Shown: positions 31,087 through 43,758 of the stretch, one piece after another
How the letters are laid out: each line of letters starts with the position of its first letter
Numbering within the stretch: position 1 is the first letter of the stretch
NCBI RefSeq assembly: GCF_901709675.1
Contig: NC_051087.1
Coordinates: 13,933,067 to 13,997,066, forward strand
DNA: 64,000 nt
Origin: Syngnathus acus
Taxonomy: Eukaryota > Chordata > Actinopteri > Syngnathiformes > Syngnathidae
Reading direction: 5' to 3'
Notes under the pieces: model-generated
What the model was told of the DNA's origin: nothing
What the model saw: the letters and a program-made list of their open reading frames with translations, nothing else
Databases searched by the model: none
Position numbers and translations under genes: made by a program

Positions 31087-33105
31087 GTGATAGAGAAGAA
31101 CCCTGGAGGTTGGTGGTATGTACAAATTGGAGAGATGGAGGGCTGGGCGCCATGTTCCTACATCGACAAACGCAAGAAGCCCAACATCAGCCGTCGAACC
31201 AGCACCCTGACCAGGCCCAAAGTCCCACCCCCAGCACCGCCTGTGAAAAAGCATGATTCTGAGGAGCCTCCTCCTCCTGCCACATCCACTCCTAAAGTAA
31301 CAGACTCAGTAAAAAGGTCTGTGTATGAGGAACCTGAATACGATGTTCCTGCAATTGGCTGTGAAGGTGAATCGGATACAGATTCTCTCAAAGATGAACA
31401 TTCCCTGGATGTTAAGATTAGTAATATAGTCAGCAACAAGTATCGCAGTTCCCCGCCTTCAAGTAAAGCTTCCCCTCCCGTCTGCAAAAAATCACCAGTT
31501 TTCACCCAACGGAGGGCCTCATTTAGATCCGTCGAAGAAGTTGCTAAAGAGGAATGTATCTATGAAAATGACGGCTTTCGCTCTAGTAGTGGGATGGAGG
31601 GAAAGACCGCTAAAGTGTCAAGTGAGCCCAACTCTCCAAGGACCTACCATTCTTCAACAGTTCCACGCAAACCCTCTGGGTCTTCACCGTTGCCTGGTCA
31701 CCCCACAAAAACAGTGACCCCAGAGATGAATAGAAGAAGCCAAACTCTTGGTAGACATACAGACATTCACTTCCGGTCCCACGAGAACAATCCCCATTCC
31801 TCGTCAGACGAATTGAATCGAGGCACCAAGAAATGCACAGGCACTAGCCAGGATGTGGAGCAGAGAATAGGTCAGAGCCCGTCAACTAGACCGAAGCCTT
31901 CTGTCAGACCTAAACCACTCCTGACTAAGTCAGATCCTCAGAGTCCTGAGAGGATGGACATCAGTTCCCTGAGACGCCATTTGAAGCCCACAAGTCATTT
32001 ACGACTTGGACCGAAGCCTTCTCGAGGAGAAGACGCTGAGACAACCTCTGTAATATCATCTGAGGAATCTGTCAGCTCACGCAGTGCATCGGATCTTTCA
32101 TCTGTGTACTCCAAAAGTAGCTATGGAGAGACTGACGCAGTGGGATCTTGTCTCTACCGCTCCCTGGATGCCTACAAGAAAGTCCAAGAATCTGAGATCA
32201 GCTTTCCAGCTGGGGTGGAGGTGGAAGTTCAGGAGAAGCAAGAGAGTGGCTGGTGGTACGTGCGCTGGGGTTCTGAGGAGGGTTGGGCTCCCTCATACTT
32301 TTTAGAACCTGTCAAGCGAGCAGGTGATGCTGCGAGGCGAGAATCAGATGGACATGGCAGTGGTGGCAGTAAGTCCAATAGCCTTGAGAAAAATGAAAAG
32401 CACGTTATGGCTCTAAATAATGTCAATATTCAGGTTTTGACCCAGCAGCATCAAGGATTGCAAAGGAACACTCCGCCAATTCCTTCCAAGCCTCCGGGGG
32501 GCTTCACAAAGCCATCTGGGGTGGTTAATGGAAGTGTGCGGATGAGGAATGGGGTACGCCAAGTGGCAGTGAGGCCTCAGTCTGTATTTGTGACGTCAAC
32601 GCAGCCAGCTAAGGATACACATTACATGACGGGATCCCTGAGACGAAATGACTCACTTGGCAGGAGTGATCGCTATGGCTCCGGTTCTGCCACACTTGGT
32701 GTCCACCGAAATGCCTCCTTCAGCACAGTGCGACCACACGTGGTCGTTGAAAGTCAGACAAGACCTGCCGAGCGCTCGAACCTTGGGTCCTCGGTGAGCG
32801 GGTTCGTCTCAAGCAATGTCCAGGATCCCCTTGGCAGATTAAGCCAGCGCAATGGTATCCCTGTGTCCACAGTCCGTCCCAAACCCATAGAGAAGAGCCA
32901 GCTGATCAAAAACAACCTTGGTAGGGATGTGTATGTGTCCATCGCCGATTACCATGGTGATGAAGAGACTATGGGATTTACTGAGGGCACCTGTCTGGAG
33001 GTCTTGGAGCGAAACCCCAATGGTTGGTGGTACTGCCAGGTGCAAGACAGCCTGCTTCCCCGTAAAGGCTGGGTCCCATCCAATTACCTAGAGCGCAAGA
33101 AATAA
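31087..33105 (+). CDS. SH3PXD2A: SH3PXD2A terminal coding exon: SH3-3 end, SH3-4, SH3-5
   Basis: A single 2,019-nt exon encodes 672 residues and the TAA stop. Residues 1-28 finish SH3-3 (VIEKNPGGWWYVQIGE, GWAPCSYID). A Pro-rich linker follows (RRTSTLTRPKVPPPAPP) with an EEPEYDVPA motif, a plausible tyrosine-phosphorylation site. Around residue 260-300 are RPKPSVRPKPLL and the MDISSLRRHL segment. SH3-4 spans about residues 355-410 (YKKVQESEISFPAG, GWWYVRW, GWAPSYFL). A linker with PPIPSKPPGGF and a RNGVRQVAVRPQSVF block follows. SH3-5 is the last domain (DVYVSIADYHGDEETMGF, NGWWYCQ, GWVPSNYLERKK), ending at the C-terminus. Five SH3 domains identify SH3PXD2A/TKS5 rather than the four-SH3 TKS4 (SH3PXD2B). 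The protein is an adaptor for podosome and invadopodium formation, recruiting WASP-family, NOX-activating and ADAM partners. The middle linker is shorter than the serine-rich human one. Confidence 0.97.
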   Translation: MIEKNPGGWWYVQIGEMEGWAPCSYIDKRKKPNISRRTSTLTRPKVPPPAPPVKKHDSEEPPPPATSTPKVTDSVKRSVYEEPEYDVPAIGCEGESDTDSLKDEHSLDVKISNIVSNKYRSSPPSSKASPPVCKKSPVFTQRRASFRSVEEVAKEECIYENDGFRSSSGMEGKTAKVSSEPNSPRTYHSSTVPRKPSGSSPLPGHPTKTVTPEMNRRSQTLGRHTDIHFRSHENNPHSSSDELNRGTKKCTGTSQDVEQRIGQSPSTRPKPSVRPKPLLTKSDPQSPERMDISSLRRHLKPTSHLRLGPKPSRGEDAETTSVISSEESVSSRSASDLSSVYSKSSYGETDAVGSCLYRSLDAYKKVQESEISFPAGVEVEVQEKQESGWWYVRWGSEEGWAPSYFLEPVKRAGDAARRESDGHGSGGSKSNSLEKNEKHVMALNNVNIQVLTQQHQGLQRNTPPIPSKPPGGFTKPSGVVNGSVRMRNGVRQVAVRPQSVFVTSTQPAKDTHYMTGSLRRNDSLGRSDRYGSGSATLGVHRNASFSTVRPHVVVESQTRPAERSNLGSSVSGFVSSNVQDPLGRLSQRNGIPVSTVRPKPIEKSQLIKNNLGRDVYVSIADYHGDEETMGFTEGTCLEVLERNPNGWWYCQVQDSLLPRKGWVPSNYLERKK

Positions 33106-36100
33106 AAGCCACCCATATTCACTTCAACACATTTTTTTTTGAAGTCCCTGAGGAAGTGGGTGACATAATCCTTTAAGAATGTTACCCACAGTCTCCCACA
33201 AGCAATACGCCATTGAATATAGCCACTTCGAGAAAAGGACACATTAAGTAGTGGGATACTTAAATAGGTGTACGGAGAGTGTGAAGCATTTTACCTGGGA
33301 GCGAAAGCAAAGGATCTGGGACAATATTTGACAAGGCCCACCTTACAACATGGTCAGAAAGGGGTTTTTCTATAATTACATCACAGATTGTGATGGTTGA
33401 TAAGTGCCTTTTGTGTTTCACCTAAATGGAAGTACTAAATGGTGGATAGATAATTGTTACACCAACCAAATCTTTTAAATGTGCCATACATCTTTGAATA
33501 CCACCACTTGGTGACTCCAACATCAAGTTGAAACAACTGTTTGGGATCTAGCGTGATAATTGGTTAAGGCTTAAATGGAAGGCACATGTTTGATGGGCTG
33601 AGAATGATATTTCAAGTTCCACTCATCAAAAAAAAGGCTTTTCTCTGTGTTGTATTTTGAATGTTAGTGTTTAATGTTGAGTTGATGATTCCTTAGATAA
33701 TTATTTCTGCTTTCTTGTGACATCTCATCTGCCAGCAGCCAATGTGATCAAAGTAAAAGCTCTTTCAACATTCTACAACTCGAGTGACTTTTGCAAAACA
33801 CACAATAGTCTAATTAGTCGCAACGTATGGACCCTTTAGAGCAGGGGTCTCAAACTCCAGTCCTCGGGGGCCGCATTCCTACATGTTTTCCAAGTTTCCC
33901 TCGTTAAACACACCTGATTCAAATGATCAGTTCATCCTCCCGTTCTGCAGGAGCCTGATAATTGAATCAGGTGTGTTTAACGAGGGAAACTTGGAAAACA
34001 TGTAGGAATGCGGCCCCCGAAAACTGGAGTTTGAGACCCCTGCTTTAGAGTTTATAAACAATGTGGCGGCATTTTGGGGATGTGGCTTAGCTGGAGGCAA
34101 AAAGATCCAGCACACTCGCTTGAAAACATAGGTGAGCATTTTTCAACGTCGTTTATGTAGAAATGGACACAAAAAATTGTCATTTGAATGAATATGTGAG
34201 TAAATTAACTCTACGACCATAAATGTTAATCAGGTCGTTGGCCATAAAGGGGTCCATAGACTTTTCAATAATCAGTCGCGTATTTGTGCCTAATGTTTTG
34301 CCCCCCCTCCCCAAATCAAAACATCCAGTACATCAAATTACAAATGATTAGATGAGATATAAATCGTCTCAAGCAGTTTATTTTGCAATACGGAACAGCA
34401 TTTTTGAGGGGTAAATTAATATCCTGAAGTGAAACAATTATTACCCAAGTGATTAATAGTTTGTTTCACTGCGTTTTGTTGACTGTGTTGTATATGTGTT
34501 GTATATATCTTTTACAAAATATTACTGCTGTTGTGTGAGTGCCGTGCCGACTGGAAATTCCGTGGAATAATTTAAATCCAGGAGCATACTGTACAAATGC
34601 CTTTGTATTGCATTTGCCCATAATGTGAGCATTTCATTCATTTATGGTACTAATAATCAAGTGTTCCACAAAGTACATAGAATAACAATTCTGAACTGTA
34701 ACATGAAAACCTGGAACAACTTGATAAAAGAAGAATGTGTATTAGGCAGCAATGAAGGCATACAGCGACATCACTGACAACCATAAACAGTGCATAAACA
34801 TATCTATTTTACCATTAACATTACTTGCCTCAAAGTGCTTTAATGCAGACTGTTTAATTTTCAGTAAGCTCTTGACATTTTAGCAGTTTGAACATATGGA
34901 ATGTCAAACTGAATTCATCATTTTCAAATTTGACCCGGCACACCAGGCTTCTCTGAAAATTAAAAAAAAAAAAAAAGTGTTTTTTTGTTCAGTAATGTAA
35001 TCAATAACTATAATTTCATATCTTAATCAAGAAACCATCATTTGTTTTATTGTTCGTATTTGGAAAAATAACACAACAATGAGACTTTAGCATTAAGATA
35101 TACTTTTGATTAAAGGCCACCTACATACTCATGTATTATTAGCTATTACAGAAACAATACTTTACCAATTCTTAATTTGAAGCAACTGGGCCAAGTGTCG
35201 AATATCACAACATATTGGTTGAGCACTGTAGATAAATCTTAGCATGGTAAAAAAAATGTTTTAAATAAAAACTAAACAAAAACAGGAAATAACATTTTCA
35301 TACTTTAGATTTAAGAGTTTTTACAGCCCAAATGGCCGATGTTCAAGACTGCTGAAATACATTTTCTAATGAACAGTGCTAACTTTATTTGTTTTCTGCT
35401 GGACAGTATTATTCAAATGAATAAAAGGTACCTTATCTGCTAGAACGCAGTTATCTATTTTGGCAAAACTGTTTTAATTTAAATGTGAATGCACAATTAC
35501 AGTATTGAGGAATGAAGTGGTTCTGTTTTGTTGATTGATGCACTATGAAAACATGTTTTTACTGGGCATTAATTTTAAGACGCAGTCAACACTCAGCATA
35601 GTAGTTTTTATTTTAATTTTGCTCACTTCTAAATTATTTTATTTCCTTTGTGACCAATGTACTGACCAGATGCAGTAAAATTGTGAAATAGAGACATCAT
35701 GTGGCGATGAAAAGGCACTACAAAAGGATTTTATTATTTATCTTGTCTACCTCAGTGCAATGAGAAATGCACTGCTGGTCAGTGAGCCTTAAAAAAAAGT
35801 ACACAATTTGATTGTCTATTTTTCACAGCTTAAATATTACAGGCCTTTTTTTTTTCTCTTAAAAGTAGTTTTTTTTTTATGCTGTGCGCTGCAACTTCAA
35901 CAAACCATCGGCACTTCCTTCATCTTTGTTGTATTTTACATAATGCCTGATTGAGGTACATATTTATTGTAAACTGTCATATGTTATTGGTTTGACAATC
36001 AGTTTGATTATCCACATTAAAATAAGGAATCATGCATATGAATTGAAAAAAGAAAAAAAAACTTTCGTGTTTGCACAGCAACTAAAGTGATTTTATTGTC

Positions 36101-37060
36101 GGACGGAGGCATTGCTATGAATTGATGCAAACGTAATTCATGGACCAACGATTTGAAACAGATCCTCTCTTGCCATAAGGCAGCATAACTAGACGAAGGC
36201 ATTATGTAAATGTGCGTCTCGCTTTAACATTTTTGCCCAAGCTAATTTTTTGCCCGTGTTTTTGTCTTTTTTATAAAGCTGAATTTACTTGGCTGATTGC
36301 AAGGGAATTATTTTATGTCGTTTGTATTTTTACCCCCATCAGCCCTGGAGAAAATGTGCAATAGTAATGTGTGGAGGATAATGATTGCAGGTCTAAAAAA
36401 AAAAAAAAAAAAGAACAATATGAAGGATTACACATTGCATGTTGGGTGTAAGTATTCCCTGCCAAATAACCATTTCTTGTTCTTGGCTTTTCCAATGATT
36501 TCAAGAATGCCATATGTGTATTTGTCAAAAAGAGTAAACATGACAAACCATTTTCTCATTAAACTAAAATCCATGCTCATTGGACCAAAGCAATTGTATG
36601 TGACATCTTATATTCTTGTACCTTGGTGGAAATGACTTAATGACACATGTGAGTCTTTGCTCATCTTTATGGAAATACCCGACAGAAAAGACAAGACAGC
36701 AAGCCATAAGCTTATTTTGCTGTTGAAATTGTTGACAACCGGGACTACTTCACAGATGGAGAGTCGTGGCACCAGGGGCCTCCTCTGAGCTGTCATATTT
36801 GTGCGTGAATGGAATTTTGATATTTGTGTCATTTATGTTGTCTCCACTCTTTTCTCTGTGTTTGCTACTCACCTTCATGGATGTCTTCATTGACATTTAC
36901 AGTTTTATTACTAACCAGTCTTAACAGCTATGTTATTGGATGCTGTAGCCGGGCCTACAAATGAAATCTACATTTTAAAACAGAAAAACTTTTGCCTTTT
37001 AAGTATTTAAATTTTAGTGAGTGTTTTGAGGGCAAATAAAACTTATTTTGCAAAGTATGT
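33106..37060 (+). other. SH3PXD2A: Probable SH3PXD2A 3' UTR / downstream DNA
   Basis: AT-rich DNA without coding potential follows the stop. Mammalian SH3PXD2A has a multi-kilobase 3' UTR, so much of this could be UTR. AATAAA occurs on the plus strand at about 35264 and at 37035-37040. I cannot choose a true poly(A) site from sequence alone. A palindromic hAT MITE sits 737 bp after the stop. Confidence 0.4.
33842..34042. mobile_element. 201-bp palindromic hAT MITE with 8-bp TSD
   Basis: It starts CAGGGGTCTCAAACTCCAG and ends CTGGAGTTTGAGACCCCTG, and about 80 bp of each side pair. CTTTAGAG flanks it at 33834-33841 and 34043-34050. The element is essentially two inverted arms around a short central segment and codes for nothing. 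Confidence 0.93.
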
Positions 37061-37384
37061 CCAATATCTTTTGATAGATTACACATTTTGAGTTCAAGCT
37101 AGGTCCTAAAACGTCATGAATGCAGAATATTTGCCATGATCAGCGACACTTACCTCTCAAATTGTCTTTAACCGAATCAAATTTAAGGTGGCCTGTAGCA
37201 GGCATCCAAATTCAGTTCATCTTTCAGTAAATAAGGGTTCAAGGGTTTTCTAATTCAGCTCTTCAGAAACAAAAAAGGAAGAGTTTTCAGGGTTACATGT
37301 TTAAACATTTCCTTGGTAAAAGCAGTCAATGAAATAATTAGGTCGTGAAGGGAAGAGAAGCTTTCAGATGTTCCCACAGTGCCA

Positions 37385-37620
37385 AATGCGGCCTGTGTTC
37401 AACCCACTCACAGCTTCTGGCATGAAATTATAATATGATGCGGCTGGGAAGCACCATTGACCACAGGAGAATATGTACCCCCCAAAAAAATCTATTTCAC
37501 CAGAAGGCAGCAGCAAACCTGTGGCTGCACTTTAAGGTGCTTTTCGGAAATAATTCCAGCACACACACCCAGCCCATTTCTAAAATGGAGACTCTCGCAA
37601 AGAAAAGGACACCCCTGGCA
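37385..37620. repeat. Diverged hAT-like repeat fragment
   Basis: The blocks 'tgcggcctgtgttcaa', 'agcttctggcat', 'tatttcaccagaaggcagc' and 'aaggtgctttt' align in order with 45235-45390. The style (gcggcc...) is that of hAT terminal regions. Neither end is intact. Confidence 0.5.
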
Positions 37621-39953
37621 GTGTAGTAACGTTTATCCAAAACTGATATTTATTAATTTGTACTCAGAATGAAGCCGAAGACTCAAGACATTGTTTTGGC
37701 CAAGTAGAATTTCTACAAATCACAACAAAGGTTCTGAGCTCAGTGTTTGAAACTACACAACTGAAGATCAATAGAAGATGGTTGAGGTGTGACGTTAAGA
37801 TTGAAAGATGGCAGTCGAGTACAGTAGGAGGTACAGTAGAAGGAGAGAAATACAGATATCTGCAATCAAGGGCATTCCTTGGTAGCTACTGTAGTGGTTC
37901 ACATAGCTAATTTTGTGGCGCTGGCATGATGTCAATGGCATTTCAATGAACAAGATTTCTTCAATCGGATTAGATTTCGGGTTAATTTATGATCAGATGC
38001 ACTGTTTTATGGACACAAAAAAATAGGACTTGCGTGTTCATGCGTCACACTTTCGTACGGAACAATCACTTGCGCAGATTGACCAATTATGCCGGAAATA
38101 GTAGTAGAAGAAGAGGCCGTAGTAACTTCCGTGTCAACAAAATATCACTCTGTCCATTTCTACTTTAAATGTCTTATTTGTCTTGTTTACAGTGTTATGT
38201 CGCGTTAACACTTCCTAATGGAGCTGCAGTAAATCCTCCAAACCCCACTTTTGTATTTGATTTTTAAGGCACAGGGCATGACAGTACATTCTTCGGCATG
38301 TGAGGAAGAACTGTGGGAGTTGGCATCTTCCGATGGCAGAAACGCATAGACTGATGTCACAGACATGCGCTCAAGGCAGTTTGTTCCTAAATGTTGGAAT
38401 AAGTGTTTTCATGTGCACCGATCAGATATCAATCGGCTTAAACCAGCTGTCTCTTTCAAAATAAAAATCTTCGTCTGTACAGAATATTCCAAATGGGGTG
38501 TGTACATTAAACATTTCTATTTCGATCAGGCTTTTAATCCGAATAAATGTAAATGTAAACAGCTTGTCTCATTTCCAACTGTCCTGATACAGACCATCAG
38601 CCCAACACAACTTCCTTTAGAAAAGGATCTGGGATAATGAATGGAAAGAAGGGAGTTGTCACAGCAACACTTCCTCTCTCAGCAGAATAATTGTATAAGT
38701 GATCTTTGGATGTGACGAGCTTGTGTTCTCTTGTATGTAGCCCTGACGATGTGGGAAGTTTGAGATAGATGAGACTGAAATGGACAGAATTACGTTGAAG
38801 TAATTGTTGATAGTATTTTAGTATAAGGAGTGAGTGTCATTTATGTATACATGTGGCAGTTCATAAGTACATGTAAGGCTGTGTTTTGTAAGTTTTTAAG
38901 TATTGCACATTTTTGTTTGTGCAAAAAAAGGGGCAAGTAAACTTTTGGGGGGAAATATCAGCACATTGCCTTTGAAAATTCCCCCAGCTTGCATGATTCA
39001 TTTTAGTGTGAAATCTTCCAGTTCCACTCGGACTTGTTTGCGGTGCCAGCGGGCCATCAGAAAGAGATGTGCAGCAGGAAGCACCCCGTGTCGAGGCTGG
39101 CTTCCAATTTCCCCACCCAAATTACCTTTACTGTGCATCTTGCATATTCCAGCAGTAACGGTTCCCTTCATTGACGATAGTCTTGTGGCCTTCTGTCTCT
39201 GGTACCAATAAGAGAGCAGCTATACATCCCGCGCTCCTGGAGCGCTCGTTTGAGTTAGAACCATCACTGCTAGCTTGCCTAAGGTTGGTACACATGTCAA
39301 AATTCAGAACTAGGGACAGTGCAAAATAAAGAGGTGAATCCCAATGTTAAATCTTTAGCAAAATAATTCTAACAAAGGAATAAGCTGCAGACTTTATTGA
39401 TATCATATGTAAATCTGTGCACAGCAGCAAAGAGCTATATGATATGCTCTCCACGGTGGTGACAAATAAATTACCCCACCAACAAGTAGCGCTTTCACGA
39501 GGAGTTCCTCTAGGCATTGTAATTGCTAAAGTGAAATGCAGAATCGGGTAAGACCTAAAATAAGTGCTTTGGTGTGCAGTAGATTTTTCACACTGTACTG
39601 GTTAGAACCGTGTTTGGGCTGGGACCCAGACACTATGAACATAGATTTTGTATTGCAATTAACCAAAAAACTAAACTACATTAGTTACATTAGCAATTTA
39701 GCACACGGTCCAACACTGGAACATGCTAACGGCTGATATCAGCCATGACAAAGAGGCCTATGTCAAAAAATACTACTTACTATTCCTGTTTTGTGTGTTT
39801 GCACCTGTCTAATTTAGGTGCTTTGTGAGCCTGCAGATATGATTTTATCTTAAAATGTTGAGCATTATTCAAATCTGCAGGAACTCAAGTTTAAACAGTG
39901 TATCGTGACTGGGCAAGTAGCCACAAGGTGGCGCAAATTCGCAGGCAAACGCG

Positions 39954-40013
39954 ATACGGGACGGATACGGGACGCATGCGGGACGCATAGGGGACGCATA
40001 CGGGACGCTGGAA
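39954..40013. repeat. Short CpG-rich tandem repeat (GGGACGCATA-like)
   Basis: Five or six tandem copies of a 10-12 bp unit, variants of GGGACGCATA. It lies inside a roughly 300-bp CpG-rich segment (39900-40210) that stands out from AT-rich surroundings and is followed by possible donor sites (CAGGTAATG, CAGGTATGC). Confidence 0.75.
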
Positions 40014-42180
40014 CATTGCACTATTTAGCACCACAGACCAGTACCGGCGCGCCCTATACGCGCACTACGCAGTTAGCGTTAGGCCTCTGCGCGACGTCAT
40101 CATTCTGTCATGTGTTGTAACTTGTCTAGACTAGTAGCGCTGTATGGCTTGCAGCAGCGTGTCGTCGTAGAGTAGACTCGTAGCCGCAAAGATCTCGCGG
40201 CATTTTAAATCAGGTAATGAAAAAAGAAAGAGGCGTCTTCGTGACAATGAGCAAAGACAGAACAGCACTCAGGTATGCAAGGCAACGCAATCCCTCTCTT
40301 TTTATGGTGAGGCTACCCATTGCCATTAATGAATTTTACATATTGGCTTCCTAACATATTAATTGATATAAAAAAAAAGTTTCAGACCAGGTTACTAAAA
40401 GACAAGCTACTATTAGGGGCCAGTCTATTAACTGAGGAAATACGGTAAATTTAACTTCAGCTAATTTGTTACCTCTATTTACCTATCGACTAACCTGTTG
40501 TATTTTTACACTTGTATAGATGCTATTACTGAGTGGGAGGTAGAGCAACTGTTTATATAAAACTGAGTAATTGTTAATGTTTTTCCTATTAAACTTAATT
40601 TGAGTCAGTCAAATTTTCTGTCTTGGGGAGGGGGCATGACATATTGTTGCGTAGGGCCCCCTGGAGGTCTGAACCGGCTCTGCCAAAGACAATTGTGTTT
40701 TGAGATCTATGCAGACCTACAGGAAATATTTACCTTTTCGCATGTAAACACAGAAATACTCCCATCATGAGTTTTATATTCACTTTTACTGTACCAAAAG
40801 AATCAATACTATATGAATGTCAGGCCATAGCGTTGAGTCTATTTGAAGTCAGATTTTAATATTTCTAATGGTATAATGTCCTTTTACGTCTGTATTAACG
40901 CACATTGTCAGTAGTGAAAGCTTAAGATTGATTTCAACAACATCGCAAATCGAATCAAAATGTCTATATCCGTCAGAAAAATAGCAATACATGTTTTTTT
41001 TCCCCTTCAAACCCTTCAGCCCTAATACCTAGTGTGCTTAGAGACGGCCTTTTTACCGTTCTTCTACCAATACACAAAAGCACATTTCTCGAAGCAAAGC
41101 AACCCGGAACGTTAAAACATAAAAAAAAAAAAAAAAAAGAAACAGCAGCAGAAGAATAAACGTGCGATTCAAACATACAAGGAAACGCCGCAAGGTGGGA
41201 CTGCAGGACTACAACGAATTATCACAATCAATTACGCCTCATCGGTCGGTCATTGACCAAGACTACAGCGGCAATCGTAGATTAACAATTTTCTGATGAT
41301 TTTTTTTATTGTAAATTATGATGACAGGATCTAGCATACAAGTTAACATAACAACAACCACCCTTTTGTTGAAATCATTAGGTACTTAGGGATTGTCTTA
41401 AACTATAAATGCTTGGAAACTCAAACGTTGGCTGAAAACAAAATGTATTTGTAAATGTCAATGAATAATCCATTAGTGAGTCATTAGGTGACAAAACAAA
41501 AAACTTGATTTGTTTTATGAGACTCTTGTACCCTTCTAACGAAGGCTAAAATAAAACCGAAGCAAACAGTGTCCCCTTGTGGTTTGAAACATTCTGCACT
41601 AGAGCAATCCTTTTGGGAAATGCCTTTCTTATATACCATCTCATTTTGACGGGTCCTTTGCCATTTTTGTATCTGTATATGTTTACATTGTATCTTGCAT
41701 TTCGCCAAAAATATTAAATATGTTATCTTGGATGGTTGTTTATTATTTGTTCGTTGGGGTGGGCATGTTCTAACACAGGGGTGTCCAAACTTTTTGCAAG
41801 GAGGGCCAGATTTAGTAAAGTGAAGGGGCCCGGGGGCCAATAGTTTTTTCAGACATTTTTTAACTACAAAAATTTCATACAAATACACACTGTTATAAAA
41901 CAAATTTCATTGTCACAATTGTCTTTATTTTTCAAATGACAAAATAACCAAATATAAGCCATTCAGGCAGATGTGAACAACTCTAAAAACACAAATTCTG
42001 CCTTTCATTCATATCTGAAGTCAGATAACATTGAACAAACTGTTTGAAATACCTTACGTTTACATGAGTTTAAAATTGGCACTTTTCACTTTCACTTAAG
42101 CTTTGATCGTGACTTTTCCTTAATCAAGTGGCCTGTTATTTAAGAAAAAACAAAAATTAGGTAAACCTGAAACCTGTGTA

Positions 42181-42300
42181 CCTAATGGAGTGTCCGAGTG
42201 ACGTCACAGATCCAACAGCCAATCAGGAGGTACACCTGAAAATAGGTGTGAACCTAATGGAGTGTCCGAGTGACGTCACAGATCCATCAGCCAATCAGGA
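42181..42300. promoter_or_regulatory. Tandem CRE plus CCAAT duplication within hAT
   Basis: Two copies of a 71-72 bp unit each contain a perfect TGACGTCA (42199-42206 and 42271-42278) followed 12 bp later by CCAATCAGGA (CCAAT at 42219 and 42291). Both are known promoter elements: CREB/ATF and NF-Y sites. The block lies about 400 bp upstream, in the plus-strand sense, of the transposase start at 42699. A promoter role is inference. Confidence 0.45.
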
Positions 42301-42477
42301 TCAGTGTCCACCTTTCTTTTCTTCGGGCCACTCATTTTAATGGAAGGATTCCAGGGGAAGGTTTGTGGGTGGCATTAGCGTAAAACTGTATCTGAAAACT
42401 CAGCGCGCGAATTACGAGAATGTTGATGTCACAGCCAACACTCGAAATTCGGCACTGATAGATGAAATTACTACGTA

Positions 42478-42699
42478 CTACTGAGTACGCACACGCACTT
42501 GTGAGTGTGCAACGAGCTTTCTGACACGGCTCCCGGGAGTAAATGCGCGGACATTATACTCTTTCATCACAGCAACATCTTCATTACAAATCAAACAGAC
42601 ACACTCTCTGTTGATTTCTTTGAAGAAATACTCATTTTCCCAACGTGTTTGAAATATTCTACACTCACTTGCTATTTTGCGTTTCTTCGGTGCAGCCAT
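42478..42699 (-). pseudogene. hAT transposase N-terminal relic
   Basis: A minus-strand frame starts MAAPKKRKIASECRIFQ and continues with FFKEINRECVCLICNEDVAV and MKEYNVR. This is the N-terminal zinc-finger (CLIC) pattern of GTF2IRD2-like hAT transposases. The frame ends after 73 residues, and no catalytic domain follows within the element, so it is a truncated remnant. Confidence 0.75.
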
Positions 42700-43758
42700 T
42701 TCTGGGGACTCGCGGTAAAAGTTTTTCTTCGCTTGATTTCATTTGTGTGGCGGGCTCCATCTAGTGTTGAAACTGAGAAGTGCAACAGAGTTGCGCTCAA
42801 GCTTCTTGTGCGGGCCATATTCAATTATGTTTTCAGAATTTGCTGCGGGCCAATAAAAACTACGGCCCGCGGGCCAACTGCGGCCCGCGGGCCGTAGTTT
42901 GGACACCCCTGTTCTAACAGATCAGAAGGATTCATGTTGCATTCATATATTTTGTGACAGTGCATTTGCATTATGGGGACATTTGACTTTGTTGTAGCTT
43001 GAGTAAATTCTGTTTGTCAGGATAGGGAGATACATATATGAAGATACAGTGGGTGATGAGTGAAGATGAACAATCTCTTGGAGTCCATAATTAAGGAGGT
43101 GATGCATGAATAGTATCATTCTACTGCCTGTAAATGTACGTATTGAGAGATGTTATCACTAAAGAAATGTGCGTTATTGGAAGCTAGAAGCTGTAGCCTA
43201 CACTAATCTCCATCTTCAACAAAGCTGTGCAGCTCTGCATACTTTTTAGCTTTGATATAGTGTTTCAACTTTGCACCCACACTGCAGAAGAAGGGTGCTT
43301 GAAGAAAGCCACCACAGGCTTTAAAATATAGGCAAGGGGTCAGAAACCCAGGATACGCTGCACCACAGAATGCAAGAGTGAAGGCTTTTTTTTTCTTCTT
43401 CAAATATGAAAAATATGTTAAATTTGCGTGTGAATGTTAAGAATCTTTCAAGGTTGGAATTATTATCTTTTTCAGCTGAGGCATGACCTTCTCATTTGGA
43501 CTAGTATATCTGGCTGAATAAATCCATGACTTTTCTGCGTTTGGCCTCGTCCTCCTCGAGCGCCTTTCTTTTTTTTGTCCCTCTCCGCACCGACTTTCGT
43601 CTTCTTTTTACCACGTTCGAAGTCCGTTATCCTCACTCGCACTGCTCGCAAGCTAAACGCCACAGCAGCCGGCACCTGACATACGTAACACACCCCTTCC
43701 TCCACCCGCGCTCTGTGTGGTTGATACGGACTGTGGGCGGGTGTTAATTGATATAAAC

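Larger units (their letters stand above)
37061..41775. other. Intergenic DNA
   Basis: It contains a diverged hAT-like fragment at about 37385-37620 and a CpG-rich segment at about 39900-40210 with a short 'gggacgcata' tandem. The rest shows no gene or RNA that I can recognise. Confidence 0.5.
41776..42911. mobile_element. hAT element with 8-bp TSD and transposase relic
   Basis: The ends CAGGGGTGTCCAAACT and AGTTTGGACACCCCTG are perfect inverted repeats. TTCTAACA flanks at 41768-41775 and 42912-42919. A minus-strand transposase start is present at 42699-42478. A tandem duplication carrying TGACGTCA and CCAAT motifs lies at 42181-42300. The perfect termini and TSD suggest a fairly young insertion. 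Confidence 0.93.
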
